Assembly (NCBI RefSeq): GCF_900102895.1
Contig: NZ_FNGD01000013.1
Location: forward strand, 62,001 to 126,000
DNA length: 64,000 bases
Source of the DNA: Arthrobacter sp. ov407
Lineage (GTDB): Bacteria > Actinomycetota > Actinomycetes > Actinomycetales > Micrococcaceae
Direction of reading: 5' to 3'
Of the stretch, positions 17,069-25,563 are shown in pieces. The stretch's first letter is position 1, and every line of letters begins with the position of its first letter. The translations under genes and the position numbers were made by a program. The notes under the pieces were generated by a model, which searched no databases, was not told the origin of the DNA, and saw only the letters and a program-made list of their open reading frames with translations.

Positions 17069-17389
17069 ATGAGCAAATATCTGTTCGAAGCGAACTACGT
17101 TGGCGACGGAATCAAGGGCCTCATGCGTGAGGGCGGCACCAAGCGTCGTGATGCGGTCGTCGAGGCCCTCAAGTCGGTGGGCGGCTCACTCGATAGCTTT
17201 TACTACGCCTTCGGGGAGACCGACGTCGTCGGGGTCTTCGATATCCCCGATCAGGCCAACGCCGTTGCGCTGTCGCTGATGATCAATTCCACCGGCGCCG
17301 TGGACCTGCACCTGAAACCCCTCATGACCGCGGAGGATCTCGACGAGGCAGCCACGAAGACGCCGTCGTATCGGGCTCCGGGGCAATAG
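17069..17389 (+). CDS. GYD domain protein
   Basis: A 106-residue protein starting at MSKYLFEANY with AGGATAGG upstream. The GYD-domain pattern is clear: GIKGLMREGGTKRRDAVVEALKSVGGSLDSFYYAFGETDVVGVFDIPDQANAVALSLMINSTG (residues 13-75 approximately). The family is a small ferredoxin-like fold of unknown function. The frame stays open upstream to 16853, but that part lacks character. It is a single gene. Confidence 0.82.
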   Translation: MSKYLFEANYVGDGIKGLMREGGTKRRDAVVEALKSVGGSLDSFYYAFGETDVVGVFDIPDQANAVALSLMINSTGAVDLHLKPLMTAEDLDEAATKTPSYRAPGQ

Positions 17390-17491
17390 ATCACGAACAC
17401 CGGGCAGGGCCGGCGTGTGCCCGCGGCGTGTCAGCGCGGCGCACCAGCAGCGACGCGCATGTGACCGCATGTCTGCCAGTAGGCTCGGGGC

Positions 17492-18079
17492 ATGTCACCG
17501 AGCAATTCATCAGTCGGGCCATTGAGCAAGTCACTCCACCGGGGAAGACGCTGGATGCGCAGTGCCGCGCTGCTGTTGGCTGTCGCTTGCACGGCTGCAG
17601 GCCTGGCCGGGTGTGAATACAAGGATGACGTAACAGATCCGACGGCGGCCCCCACCAGGGCAGGCCGGCCGACACGTTCGCTGACGCCCCCGGTGGACCC
17701 GGGTCTCGCCGAGGCCGAGCAGCGCAACCTGGGCGAGCTGGAAGCAGTCCTCGGCACCCGGCCGGCCGGCCTCGTCCTCGGCGGAACGGGCGGGATTGGC
17801 GGCAGCGGATTCCGCAACTCGGCCGCAGCAGTGCCGAAGGGAACCTACACGCTCACCGCCGCCTGCATCGGCGCACCGAACGCGCTCTTGACGGTGTCAC
17901 AGGACGGCCTCCGGGGCGGGGGCAGAGCGGAGATGAACCTCGACTGCGGAGCAGCTGAGACAACGCGGGTCGAGCTGAGGGCCGGACCAGTCCAGATTCA
18001 GGGATTCCGTCCCGGCACCGACCCCGCCGCCGGCGAAGTCGCGGGTTTCTGGATAGTCCCGGCCGCGCCGGGGTCCTAG
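17492..18079 (+). CDS. putative lipoprotein, hypothetical
   Basis: A 195-residue protein with a basic N-terminus and a hydrophobic stretch ending in lipobox LAGC near residue 41. A start at an internal ATG (17555) would give a more usual signal peptide length. The mature part has a Thr/Pro-rich linker and then a beta-rich region (GTYTLTAACIGAPNALLTVSQDG, with two cysteines). No family was recognised. It is probably cell-surface anchored. A strong hairpin follows the stop. Confidence 0.7.
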   Translation: MSPSNSSVGPLSKSLHRGRRWMRSAALLLAVACTAAGLAGCEYKDDVTDPTAAPTRAGRPTRSLTPPVDPGLAEAEQRNLGELEAVLGTRPAGLVLGGTGGIGGSGFRNSAAAVPKGTYTLTAACIGAPNALLTVSQDGLRGGGRAEMNLDCGAAETTRVELRAGPVQIQGFRPGTDPAAGEVAGFWIVPAAPGS

Positions 18080-18113
18080 CCGGGCACCGCGCGGGGCGGT
18101 GCCCGGAGGTTTT
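18080..18113. terminator. hairpin terminator between convergent genes
   Basis: CCGGGCACCGC (18080-18090) pairs perfectly with 18096-18106 over a five-base loop and is followed by a short TTTT. It lies between the lipoprotein stop and the cupin stop. Confidence 0.7.
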
Positions 18114-18125
18114 AGCGCAGCCGTG

Positions 18126-18533
18126 TTACGTGGTGCCGTTGTATTCCTCGTCGGTCACGAGGTCACCCCACTCGGACTCCGCGCCCTCGGCGGGGGCTTC
18201 CCACATCGCAAGGTGGGTCATGAAATGGTCCGGCGCGGCGCCGTGCCAGTGCCATTCGCCCGGTGGCGTGTAGATCGTGTCGCCGGGCCGGATCACCGTC
18301 ACCTCGCCGCCCCGGGCCCGGATCAGGCCGACGCCTTCGGTGACGTGCAGGGTCTGCCCGACGGCGTGCGAGTGCCAGGCCGTGCGGGCGCACGGGGCAA
18401 AGTGCACCGCGTTGACGCGCATGCGGGACGGTTCCGGCTGCGGGGCCGCGATGACGTCAAACCAGACGTCGCCGGTGAACATGTGCACCGGTCCCTTGAC
18501 GCTTGGCTGCTTGGCTTGGATTTCCACTGTCAT
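18126..18533 (-). CDS. cupin domain protein
   Basis: A 135-residue single-domain cupin. Motif 1 is visible as RTAWHSHAVGQTLHVTEGVG (two His and a Gln/His-type ligand set) and motif 2 as PGDTIYTPPGEWHWHGAAPDHFMTHLAMWE. The metal-binding His residues are present. This subfamily often accompanies carboxymuconolactone decarboxylases or alcohol dehydrogenases and may detoxify aldehydes or quinones. It lies 87 bases downstream of the alcohol dehydrogenase on the same strand, probably the same operon. Confidence 0.88.
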   Translation of the reverse strand: MTVEIQAKQPSVKGPVHMFTGDVWFDVIAAPQPEPSRMRVNAVHFAPCARTAWHSHAVGQTLHVTEGVGLIRARGGEVTVIRPGDTIYTPPGEWHWHGAAPDHFMTHLAMWEAPAEGAESEWGDLVTDEEYNGTT

Positions 18534-18620
18534 TTCCTCACAGGGTGTTTGTCTGGGTGTTGAGGGGCGGGCGCGACCGGAGGCCGCGACCGCCCGGGCT
18601 CAGAGGCTTGGTTTCGCGTC

Positions 18621-19664
18621 CTAGTTCAGGGTCGCGGCGTCGATCACGAAGCGGTAGCGGACGTCGGAGGCCAGGACGCGCTCGTAGGCGTCGTTGATCT
18701 TCGCGGCCGGGATGACCTCGATCTCGGCACCCAGGCCGTGCTCAGCGCAGAAGTTGAGCATTTCCTGGGTTTCGCGGATGCCGCCGATGGCCGAGCCTGC
18801 GAAGGAGCGGCGCCCCATGATCAGGGAGAACACGTTCACCGGGAGCGGTTCCGCGGGCGCGCCGACGTTGACCAGCGCGCCGTCGAGGGACAGCAGCTGC
18901 AGGTAGGCGCTGATGTCGATCGCGGCACTGACGGTGTTGATGATCAGGTCAAAGCTGCCGGCGAGTTCCGTGAAAGTGTTTTCATCGCTCGTGGCGTAGT
19001 AGTGGTCCGCGCCCAGGCGAAGCCCGTCTTCGTGCTTCTTCAGCGACTGGGACAGGACGGTGACGTCGGCGCCCATCGCGTGGGCGATCTTGACTGCCAT
19101 GTGGCCCAGGCCGCCCAGGCCGACGATCGCGACCTTTTTGCCGGGGCCCGCGCCCCAGTGGTTCAGCGGCGAGTAGGTGGTGATGCCGGCACACAGCAGC
19201 GGCGCGGCGACGTCGAGCTCGATGCCCTCGGGGATGGTGACCACGAAGTCTTCGGCCACCACCACATGGGTGGAATAGCCGCCCTGGGTGATGGTGCCGT
19301 CACGGTCGACGGCGCCGTAGGTGCCGGTCATCCCGGCCAGGCAGTACTGCTCCTCGCCGGCCTGGCAGTTGACGCACTCGCCACAGGAGTTGACCATGCA
19401 GCCGACGCCGACGCGGTCGCCGACGGCGTGCTTGGTCACGGCGGAACCGATCTCGGTGACGATCCCGGCGATTTCATGGCCGGGGACCAGTGGATAAGTC
19501 TGCGGACCCCAATCGCCGCGGACGGTGTGGATGTCCGAATGGCAGATCCCGGCGAACTTGATCTCGATCAGGACATCGTGCGGGCCCACATCGCGGCGCT
19601 CGATGGTGGTGAGGGCGAGCGGCTCGGTCGCGGACGGTGATGCGAAAGCGTTGACGGTAAGCAA
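18621..19664 (-). CDS. zinc-dependent NAD(P) alcohol dehydrogenase (AdhC/YahK type)
   Basis: A 347-residue MDR-superfamily dehydrogenase of the usual length. The catalytic zinc site is [15 protein letters not shown] and GHEIAG. The structural zinc cysteines are in [21 protein letters not shown]. The cofactor fold is [30 protein letters not shown], and the Ser after beta2 suggests NADP(H). Family members reduce a broad range of aldehydes. It is followed by a cupin and is divergent from an XRE/MmyB-type regulator across a region with a long palindrome. Confidence 0.94.
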   Translation of the reverse strand: MLTVNAFASPSATEPLALTTIERRDVGPHDVLIEIKFAGICHSDIHTVRGDWGPQTYPLVPGHEIAGIVTEIGSAVTKHAVGDRVGVGCMVNSCGECVNCQAGEEQYCLAGMTGTYGAVDRDGTITQGGYSTHVVVAEDFVVTIPEGIELDVAAPLLCAGITTYSPLNHWGAGPGKKVAIVGLGGLGHMAVKIAHAMGADVTVLSQSLKKHEDGLRLGADHYYATSDENTFTELAGSFDLIINTVSAAIDISAYLQLLSLDGALVNVGAPAEPLPVNVFSLIMGRRSFAGSAIGGIRETQEMLNFCAEHGLGAEIEVIPAAKINDAYERVLASDVRYRFVIDAATLN

Positions 19665-19736
19665 TGAATCTCCTGCTTGTTGATCGTTGGGGGTTGTTCA
19701 ACGGAACACCATCCATCAAACCCGTCTTTGAAATCG

Positions 19737-19780
19737 TGAGGGAGACCCTGCTGATAGGGGTACTGGCAGGGTCTCCCTCA
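19737..19780. promoter_or_regulatory. palindromic operator candidate in the adh/regulator divergent region
   Basis: TGAGGGAGACCCTGC (19737-19751) and its perfect reverse complement (19766-19780) flank a 14-base centre. It lies 28 bases before the regulator ATG and 72 bases before the dehydrogenase ATG, well placed to control both. Confidence 0.6.
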
Positions 19781-19808
19781 GGGGGACACAAGGCCTAACG
19801 TTGATGGC

Positions 19809-20702
19809 ATGGACAATCGAGACGCGACCCGCGAATTCCTTGCCTCGCGCCGGGCGAAGATCACCCCCGAGCAGTCGGGGCTGCCGGTCTACGGCGCCAA
19901 GCGTCGGGTGCCGGGTCTGCGCCGCGGGGAAGTCGCGATGCTGGCCGGTGTCAGCGTCGAGTATTACACCCGGCTGGAGCGGGGAAACCTGTCCGGCGTT
20001 TCGGAGGGTGTGCTGGACGCCGTGGCAAGCGCCCTCCAACTCGACGACGCCGAGCGGGCCCACCTCTTCGATCTGGCCCGGGCGGCGGCCCCGGGCAGTC
20101 GGAGCCGCCGTCGTCCCCGTCCCGCGGAGTCCGTGCGGCGAAGTGTTCAGCTGACGCTGAACGCCATCACCAACGCGCCCGCCTTTGTGCGGAACGGGCG
20201 CATGGACATCATTGCGGCCAACCCGCTGGGCTACGCCCTGTTTTCGGACATGTATGTGGGGCCGGCCCGCCCCGCAAACCATGCCCGCTTCATCTTCCTG
20301 GACGGCCGTTCGCGCAGCTTCTACCCGGACTGGGAGCGTGCGGCGAACGACACGGTCGCGATCCTGCGCACCGAAGCCGGCCGGGACCCCTACGACCGCG
20401 GGTTGACCGACTTGGTGGGCGAACTCTCGACCCGGAGCGAGGAATTCCGCACCCTGTGGGCCGCGCACAACGTGCGCCAGCACTACACCGGGCTCAAGCA
20501 CCTCCACCACCCGGTGGTCGGGGAACTCCACCTGATGTTCGAGGCTTTGGACGTCTCAGCCGACGCCGGGCTGTCCCTGCTGGTCTACAACGCCGAACCC
20601 GGCTCAGCGTCGGAGGATGCGCTGCGGCTGCTGGCCAGCTGGGCCGCCACCAACCGGCAGGTCAAGGAGGCCGAGGCAGCTTCTACGGTGGACAAGGCTT
20701 AA
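19809..20702 (+). CDS. XRE-family regulator with MmyB-like ligand-binding domain
   Basis: A 297-residue regulator. The N-terminal helix-turn-helix reads GLRRGEVAMLAGVSVEYYTRLERG near residues 37-60. The C-terminal domain has the MmyB pattern: FVRNGRMDIIAANPLGYALF, RFIFLD, FYPDWERAANDTVAILRTEAGRDPYD and HPVVGELHLMFEALDV. That domain is PAS-like and is thought to bind fatty-acid-like ligands. It is divergent from the alcohol dehydrogenase and cupin, which it probably controls. A second copy of the same type stands beside a short-chain dehydrogenase at 46794-47777. Confidence 0.9.
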   Translation: MDNRDATREFLASRRAKITPEQSGLPVYGAKRRVPGLRRGEVAMLAGVSVEYYTRLERGNLSGVSEGVLDAVASALQLDDAERAHLFDLARAAAPGSRSRRRPRPAESVRRSVQLTLNAITNAPAFVRNGRMDIIAANPLGYALFSDMYVGPARPANHARFIFLDGRSRSFYPDWERAANDTVAILRTEAGRDPYDRGLTDLVGELSTRSEEFRTLWAAHNVRQHYTGLKHLHHPVVGELHLMFEALDVSADAGLSLLVYNAEPGSASEDALRLLASWAATNRQVKEAEAASTVDKA

Positions 20703-20725
20703 CCGCACGGAGCGGGCCGAAACCG

Positions 20726-21154
20726 TCATGCCAGGGCGGAAATGCCGTCCGCGTATCCATCGGGCTGGCCGCCGCTGGAGGTGAAGTTGTTCAGCCAGGC
20801 CATGGCGTCGTCCCTGGAAGTGAAGAATTCGTGGGGGTACAGGGTGTGCCGGCTCATTGCCGCCGCAATCACACGGTCCACGGTGCTGGATCCAAGCACA
20901 GCGATCGCCAGAACTCCTGTGGTCTGCGCGAACTCGTACCTGGCGGCCGCGCTGATCTCCACATCCGTCATTTCGGAGAGCATCGGCATCGGGGTTCCGC
21001 CGCTGACCTGTGCTACGGCCCGCATGGCGTCCTTGGCGTCGTGGACATCAACAAACGAGCCCGGCTGCCAGACCGATGTGATGATGCCCGCGCTGACGCT
21101 CAGCACGTTCTTTCCATCAGCAGCTGTTACATGTCCTGGCATCATCGAGACCAT
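20726..21154 (-). CDS. DUF7793-like (SpoIIAA/STAS-like) protein
   Basis: About 142 residues from the ATG at 21154, with other starts possible at 21145 and 21142. Upstream frame to 21427 is repeat DNA, not gene. The pattern SVWQPGSFVDVHDAKDAMRAV, PMLSEMTDVEISAAARYEFAQ, VLAIAVLGSSTVDRVIAAAMS and FFTSRDDAMAWL is that of a SpoIIAA-like alpha/beta family common in Arthrobacter. The role is unknown, perhaps anti-sigma antagonism by fold analogy. It is a single gene with no clear ribosome site. Confidence 0.7.
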   Translation of the reverse strand: MVSMMPGHVTAADGKNVLSVSAGIITSVWQPGSFVDVHDAKDAMRAVAQVSGGTPMPMLSEMTDVEISAAARYEFAQTTGVLAIAVLGSSTVDRVIAAAMSRHTLYPHEFFTSRDDAMAWLNNFTSSGGQPDGYADGISALA

Positions 21155-21235
21155 TCTAGGGCCGGCCTTGCCAAGCCAGGGCTTTGGGGCTCGGTGCGCG
21201 TGGCGGACCGCCAACGGTGGCTGGTTGCGCGTGCC

Positions 21236-21320
21236 ATGGACATGTGCCCCGGCGGAGCCCAGGGATGGACACAGTGGGCCTATGTCCATCCCCGGGTCCC
21301 AAAAGAGGGCATGTCCCCCG
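21236..21320. repeat. nested palindromic intergenic repeat
   Basis: The inner arms GGGATGGACA (21262-21271) and 21283-21292 are exact reverse complements around 11 bases. Outside them, GGACATGTGCCCC (about 21239-21251) partly pairs with GGGCATGTCC (about 21308-21317). It lies between the STAS-like gene and the end of the ABC operon. Confidence 0.75.
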
Positions 21321-21365
21321 ACGAGAAGACCGGAACCGGCCCAACCTCTGGCCTGCCTCCCGGGA

Positions 21366-22487
21366 TCAGGACTCCAGGACCAGCAACTGGGCCTTGTCCG
21401 CGTCCCAGCCCACCCACAGCTCCTCATCCGGCAGGATCCGGGTGCCCCTGTCGGAGCTCAACTCGCGGAGCTGGAGTTCGTGGCCGCCGGCCGTGAGGCG
21501 GTGGCGGACCGTGGCACCCAGATTCGTGGAAGACACCAGAGCCGCGGCGCATCCGTTGCCTGCCGTAGCCCGTGTCCTGAATTTGAGGTGCTCCGGGCGG
21601 ATGGAGACGGCGTAGTTCTCGCCGCTTGCCCCGCGGTCCCGGACCCGTGCCAGGCCAAGTCCGCCGAGGTCCACAACTGCCTCCTCGCCGTTTCGCTCCA
21701 CGATGGTGCACGGGATGAGGTTCGTGTCGCCGAGGAAGCTAGCCACCCAGTCGGTGATGGGGTGGTTGTACACCTCCTCCGGCGGGCCGGACTGGACGAT
21801 CTTCCCGTCCTTCATCACCACGATCCGGTCCGACATGGCCATGGCCTCATCCTGGTCGTGCGTCACGAACAGGACGGTGATGCCCAGGCTCTTCTGCAGG
21901 GTTTTGATCTCCTCCTGCATCTGCTCGCGGAGGCGCTTGTCCAGGGCTGCCATCGGCTCATCCAGCAGCAGGGCCGCCGGGTTGAAGACCAGTGCCCGGG
22001 CCAGCGCCACCCGCTGCTGCTGTCCCCCGGACAGCTGGCGGGGCTTGCGGCCACCCATCTTGCCGAGCCCCACACGCTCCAGGGCGTCTGAGGCGCGCTG
22101 GCGCCGTTCCGCGCGCGGCACCTTCCTCATGCGGAGCGCAAACTCCACGTTTTCCAGCGCGCTCATGTGTGGGAACAGGGCATAGTTCTGAAACACCACA
22201 CCGAGATTGCGGTCCCGGGGCGGCAGCGAGTCCACGGGCCGCCCGTCAATGAGGACGGTTCCGGCGGTGTGTTCTTCAAACCCCGCAACCATCATCATGG
22301 TGGTCGTCTTGCCCGAGCCGCTGGGGCCCAGAAGGGTCACAAACTCTCCGGGCTGGACCGTGAGGTCCAGCCCGTCCACGGCAACGACGTCGCCGTAGTG
22401 TTTGCTGACCTGGCGGAGCTCAATGGCGCCCTGGGCGGCCCTCCCCGTCCCGGGAATTGACTCCGCGGAAATCACTGATGCGGTCAT
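21366..22487 (-). CDS. polyamine-type ABC transporter ATP-binding protein (PotA-like)
   Basis: A 373-residue ATPase. Walker A is LLGPSGSGKTT near residues 53-63, the Q-loop FQNYALFPHMS, the signature [15 protein letters not shown], Walker B LLLDEPMAALDKRLREQMQ and the switch VTHDQDEAM. The C-terminal 110 residues form the TOBE domain (NLIPCTIVERNGEEAVVDLGG, YAVSIRPEHLKF), as in PotA/PotG/FbpC importers. It is the last gene of the four-gene potDBCA-like operon, nine bases after the permease. Confidence 0.92.
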   Translation of the reverse strand: MTASVISAESIPGTGRAAQGAIELRQVSKHYGDVVAVDGLDLTVQPGEFVTLLGPSGSGKTTTMMMVAGFEEHTAGTVLIDGRPVDSLPPRDRNLGVVFQNYALFPHMSALENVEFALRMRKVPRAERRQRASDALERVGLGKMGGRKPRQLSGGQQQRVALARALVFNPAALLLDEPMAALDKRLREQMQEEIKTLQKSLGITVLFVTHDQDEAMAMSDRIVVMKDGKIVQSGPPEEVYNHPITDWVASFLGDTNLIPCTIVERNGEEAVVDLGGLGLARVRDRGASGENYAVSIRPEHLKFRTRATAGNGCAAALVSSTNLGATVRHRLTAGGHELQLRELSSDRGTRILPDEELWVGWDADKAQLLVLES

Positions 22488-22496
22488 CGACTTTCC

Positions 22497-23324
22497 TTAC
22501 GTTTGTGCGGACACGGCCAGCGGCAGCATCCGGGTTGAAGAACGGCGCTTGAGGACAAACATGACCTGGAGCAGTAGCCCGATTGTGGCGACGCTGACGA
22601 GCAGGGCGGACGACACGGCGATCTTCGGGGTCAGGTTGAACTGGATATCCGTGAACATCTTGACCGGCAAGGTGGTGGCCCCCGGGGACTGCATGAACAG
22701 GGACATCACCGTCTCATCGATGGAGACCGAGAACGCGAAGAGCGCCCCTGATATCAGGCCGGGCAGGATGATGGGCAGATACACGTGCCGCAGGACGGCG
22801 AGCGGACCTGCCCCCAGGCTCTGCGCCGACCGGACGAGGGCCGGGTTGAGTCCGGCGAGGCTGGCACGGGTGGTCAGGTACACATAGGGGGTCGCGATGA
22901 CTGCGTGCGCCAGGCCGATGGGAACGATACTGCCCACCATGCCGATCGAGATGAAGAACTGGTAGAACGCCAGCGCGAGCACCACGGTCGGCACGATCAT
23001 CGGCGCGAGGATCAGACCCACTACTGCGGGCTGTCCCGGGAACTTGCGCCCGTGCAGGCCGATCGCCGCGGTGGCGCCCAGCAGCACACCGATCACGACG
23101 GCGATCGCGGCCGACTGCAGGCTGGCCGTCAGGGCGGAGGTCCAGGCCCGGTCGGCGAAGAACCCGGCCACGGCGGCGAAGGAGATCCCCTCCGGCGGGA
23201 AGGTGATGTAGCGGCTGTCGTTCAGCGCGACCGGCACCACAATCGCCGTCGGAATGACGAGGAAGAGGAAGGCCGGGATGGAAATAAGCGCCAGCAGGCG
23301 CTGCTGCGGATTAGTTGTCTTCAT
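22497..23324 (-). CDS. ABC transporter permease (PotC-like)
   Basis: A 275-residue permease with six hydrophobic segments. The EAA-type loop is RSAQSLGAGPLAVLRHVYLPIILPGLISGALFAFSVSIDE, characteristic of spermidine/putrescine permease 2. It overlaps the upstream permease gene by 14 bases, showing operon organisation. Its partner ATPase follows. Confidence 0.92.
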   Translation of the reverse strand: MKTTNPQQRLLALISIPAFLFLVIPTAIVVPVALNDSRYITFPPEGISFAAVAGFFADRAWTSALTASLQSAAIAVVIGVLLGATAAIGLHGRKFPGQPAVVGLILAPMIVPTVVLALAFYQFFISIGMVGSIVPIGLAHAVIATPYVYLTTRASLAGLNPALVRSAQSLGAGPLAVLRHVYLPIILPGLISGALFAFSVSIDETVMSLFMQSPGATTLPVKMFTDIQFNLTPKIAVSSALLVSVATIGLLLQVMFVLKRRSSTRMLPLAVSAQT

Positions 23325-24198
23325 GTTGGCCTCCTGCCTTGAGGACGCGCTGGTAGACAGCCACGAGGATGCTGACCATGACTGTCAGGATGACGGCCAG
23401 CGCAGCGGCCCCGGAGAAGTCCGTGAGCTGTCGGGCGTAGTAGTCAATCTGGTTGGCGATCATCATGTCGCCGGGTCCGCCCATCACCACGGGCGTGATG
23501 AAGAAGCCCGTGCTGATGATGAAGACCAGCAGGCCGGCGGCGGAAATGCCGGGCATGCTCAGCGGCAGCGTGATCCTGCGGAAGACGGATCCTTCCCGCG
23601 CGCCAAGCGAGCGGGCCGCCAGCCCGAGCCGGTCATCGATCGATGTCAGCGACGAGAAGATTGGGAACACCGCGTACGGCAGCAGACAGTGCACCATGCC
23701 GACGATCACGGCGAACCGGTTGTGCAGCAACGGGATCGGCGCACCCGTAAGCCCGATTCCCTGCAGGAAGGCGTTCACAATGCCGTTGTCCTGGAGTAGG
23801 ACCGCCCAGGCGAAGTTCTTCACCAGGATGCCGGTCCAGAACGGCAGGAGTACGACGGCGAACAGGATCACCCGGGTGACGGTACCGGCCCGCCACAGGA
23901 CCATGGCGATGATGTAGCCGAGCACCACAGTGACAATGGTGCTCGCCAGGCTGATGGTCAGAGTGTTGACGAGTGCGCGCACTACCAGCGGGTCCTCGAG
24001 GACCCGCTGGTAGGCGTTGTCGGCGAAGCTTGCGCCGACCAGTTTGCCTAGCGGCGTCAGGAACAGCACGACGTCGAAGGCAAGGATCGGGGCCAGCAGC
24101 AGCCACCAGCCGCTGCGCCGCCGCCGGGGTGCTGCTTCAGCGGAGCCAGGCGCACTGCGGCCCCGCGGCCGCGGCCGTTCCAGAGTTGCGTTGCTCAT
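23311..24198 (-). CDS. ABC transporter permease (PotB-like)
   Basis: A 295-residue permease with a basic Arg/Pro-rich N-terminal tail of about 30 residues, then six membrane segments. The EAA-type loop is AARSLGAREGSVFRRITLPLSMPGISAAGLLVFIISTGFFITP. It forms a heterodimer with the next permease. Only one base separates it from the binding-protein stop. Confidence 0.92.
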   Translation of the reverse strand: MSNATLERPRPRGRSAPGSAEAAPRRRRSGWWLLLAPILAFDVVLFLTPLGKLVGASFADNAYQRVLEDPLVVRALVNTLTISLASTIVTVVLGYIIAMVLWRAGTVTRVILFAVVLLPFWTGILVKNFAWAVLLQDNGIVNAFLQGIGLTGAPIPLLHNRFAVIVGMVHCLLPYAVFPIFSSLTSIDDRLGLAARSLGAREGSVFRRITLPLSMPGISAAGLLVFIISTGFFITPVVMGGPGDMMIANQIDYYARQLTDFSGAAALAVILTVMVSILVAVYQRVLKAGGQHEDN

Positions 24199-24199
24199 C

Positions 24200-25294
24200 T
24201 CAGCTGGCCTGCCAGAGCTTGAACTGCTGCTCGGTCTTCTTCAGGTTCTGCGACCACCATTTGTCGTCGCGGACCAGGATCTTGTCCGCGAGCCGGGGGC
24301 TGGTGGGAAGCGTGTCCGCGATTTCCTTCGGCAGCTTGGACAGCGCCGGGGTGTTGGCCAGGGTCAGGTTGGTGACCTTGTCGAACGCGGCGCCGGCCTC
24401 GGCGTCGTTGGACATGAAGTTCATCAACTTGAAGGCCGCTTCCTTGTTCTTGGCGCCCTTCGGCACCACGAAGTAGTCGCCGGCCAGGACGGCATTTTCG
24501 GCGGAGAAGTTGAGCTTGGCGCCGTCGTGGCGGGCTGCGTTAATGCGGTTATTGAAGCTGGTGGAGAGGGAGACCTCGCCGGAGGTGAGCTGCTGGATGG
24601 GCTCCTGGTTGGCCGCGTGGTAGAGCAGCCGGTCCTTGCCCGGGTGCTGGCCCAGGACCCTCAGGGCCCGGTCGACGTCGAGCGGGTAGATCTGGTCGAA
24701 CGGGACACCGTCGGCCAGCAGAGCGGCTTCCAGGACGGAGCTGTCGGACAGCTGGTTGTACACCGAGCGCTTGGTGTTGTACTTGCCCTGGTCGAAGAAC
24801 TGGGCCCAGTCCTTCGGGGCCTGCGCGTCAGAAATGACCTTCTGGTCCCACGCCATTACGAACAGGAAGCTCAGGTACTTGATGCCGTATTCGGCCTTCG
24901 CGTATCCCGGCAGGCCCTTGTCGCTGATGATGTCGTAATCGAACTTCTCCAGCAGCCCCTCGGCCACGGCTACCTCATACTCCGGCGCCGTGATTTCCAC
25001 GAGGTCCCACTGCACGTCGCCGGACTGGACCTGGGCCTTGAGCGCGGCCAGGCTGGTGTTGGCCAGCAGCGTCGTCTGGATGCCCGTCTTTTTGGAGAAC
25101 GGGTCCAGGATCGTCTGGGTCAGCTGGTCGTTGTAGGAGCCGCCGTAGGACGTGACCGTCACCGTCTTGTTCGCGGCGGCGCTTTCGGCGGGCTTGGCCG
25201 CGCAGCCGGAGAGCGCCAGACCCGCAAACGGCGTCAGTGCCGCCGCCTTGAGGAGCTGCCTGCGGTCAAAGGGAGTGGAACGGAATGCTGTCAT
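24200..25294 (-). CDS. ABC transporter substrate-binding protein (PotD-like), Tat-type lipoprotein
   Basis: A 364-residue family-1 binding protein of the spermidine/putrescine type. The signal is DRRQLLKAAALTPFAGLALSGC, a twin-arginine-like motif followed by a lipobox, so it may be exported folded. The mature part begins VTVTSYGGSYNDQLTQTILDPFSKKTGI and has VQWDLVEITAPEYEVAVAEGLLEKFDY. This wording is usual for polyamine-like or 2-aminoethylphosphonate-like ligands. It is the first gene of the importer operon and lies 269 bases after the amidohydrolase stop. Confidence 0.9.
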   Translation of the reverse strand: MTAFRSTPFDRRQLLKAAALTPFAGLALSGCAAKPAESAAANKTVTVTSYGGSYNDQLTQTILDPFSKKTGIQTTLLANTSLAALKAQVQSGDVQWDLVEITAPEYEVAVAEGLLEKFDYDIISDKGLPGYAKAEYGIKYLSFLFVMAWDQKVISDAQAPKDWAQFFDQGKYNTKRSVYNQLSDSSVLEAALLADGVPFDQIYPLDVDRALRVLGQHPGKDRLLYHAANQEPIQQLTSGEVSLSTSFNNRINAARHDGAKLNFSAENAVLAGDYFVVPKGAKNKEAAFKLMNFMSNDAEAGAAFDKVTNLTLANTPALSKLPKEIADTLPTSPRLADKILVRDDKWWSQNLKKTEQQFKLWQAS

Positions 25295-25486
25295 GGGGGA
25301 CAGTGCCTCTCATGTATGCGGGCACGCCAAAAGAAGGCGCGCCGGATTGCGGGCGTGGTGGGGTGCGGTGCGTGTGATTGCGTGTAGCGCAGGGAAGAAA
25401 GAGGAAGTGACAGCGGCGGTTCGCGCACGCCATCCATTCCACCTGGAGATCTCGAGTCCGCTTTGCGGCGGCTTTTCGGTTTCGCA

Positions 25487-25516
25487 ACTCTAACTGTGAA
25501 GTTGCTCACTAGTCAA
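25487..25516 (-). promoter_or_regulatory. putative promoter of the polyamine-type ABC operon, with overlapping inverted repeats
   Basis: On the minus strand TTGACT (25511-25516) and TAGAGT (25487-25492) are 18 bases apart, giving a leader of about 185 bases. GCAACT/AGTTGC (25484-25489 and 25500-25505) and AACTGT/ACAGTT (25492-25497 and 25516-25521) are symmetric pairs overlapping it, likely regulator contacts. Confidence 0.45.
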
Positions 25517-25563
25517 CAGTTGTATTGCTTTAAGAAACAACGGGATTTCTGCCCCGCGATGGG

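Noticed and set aside
20726..21427. 233-residue version of the STAS-like protein
   Set aside because: The first 91 codons run through the nested palindrome and have no similarity to the family; the protein starts near 21154.
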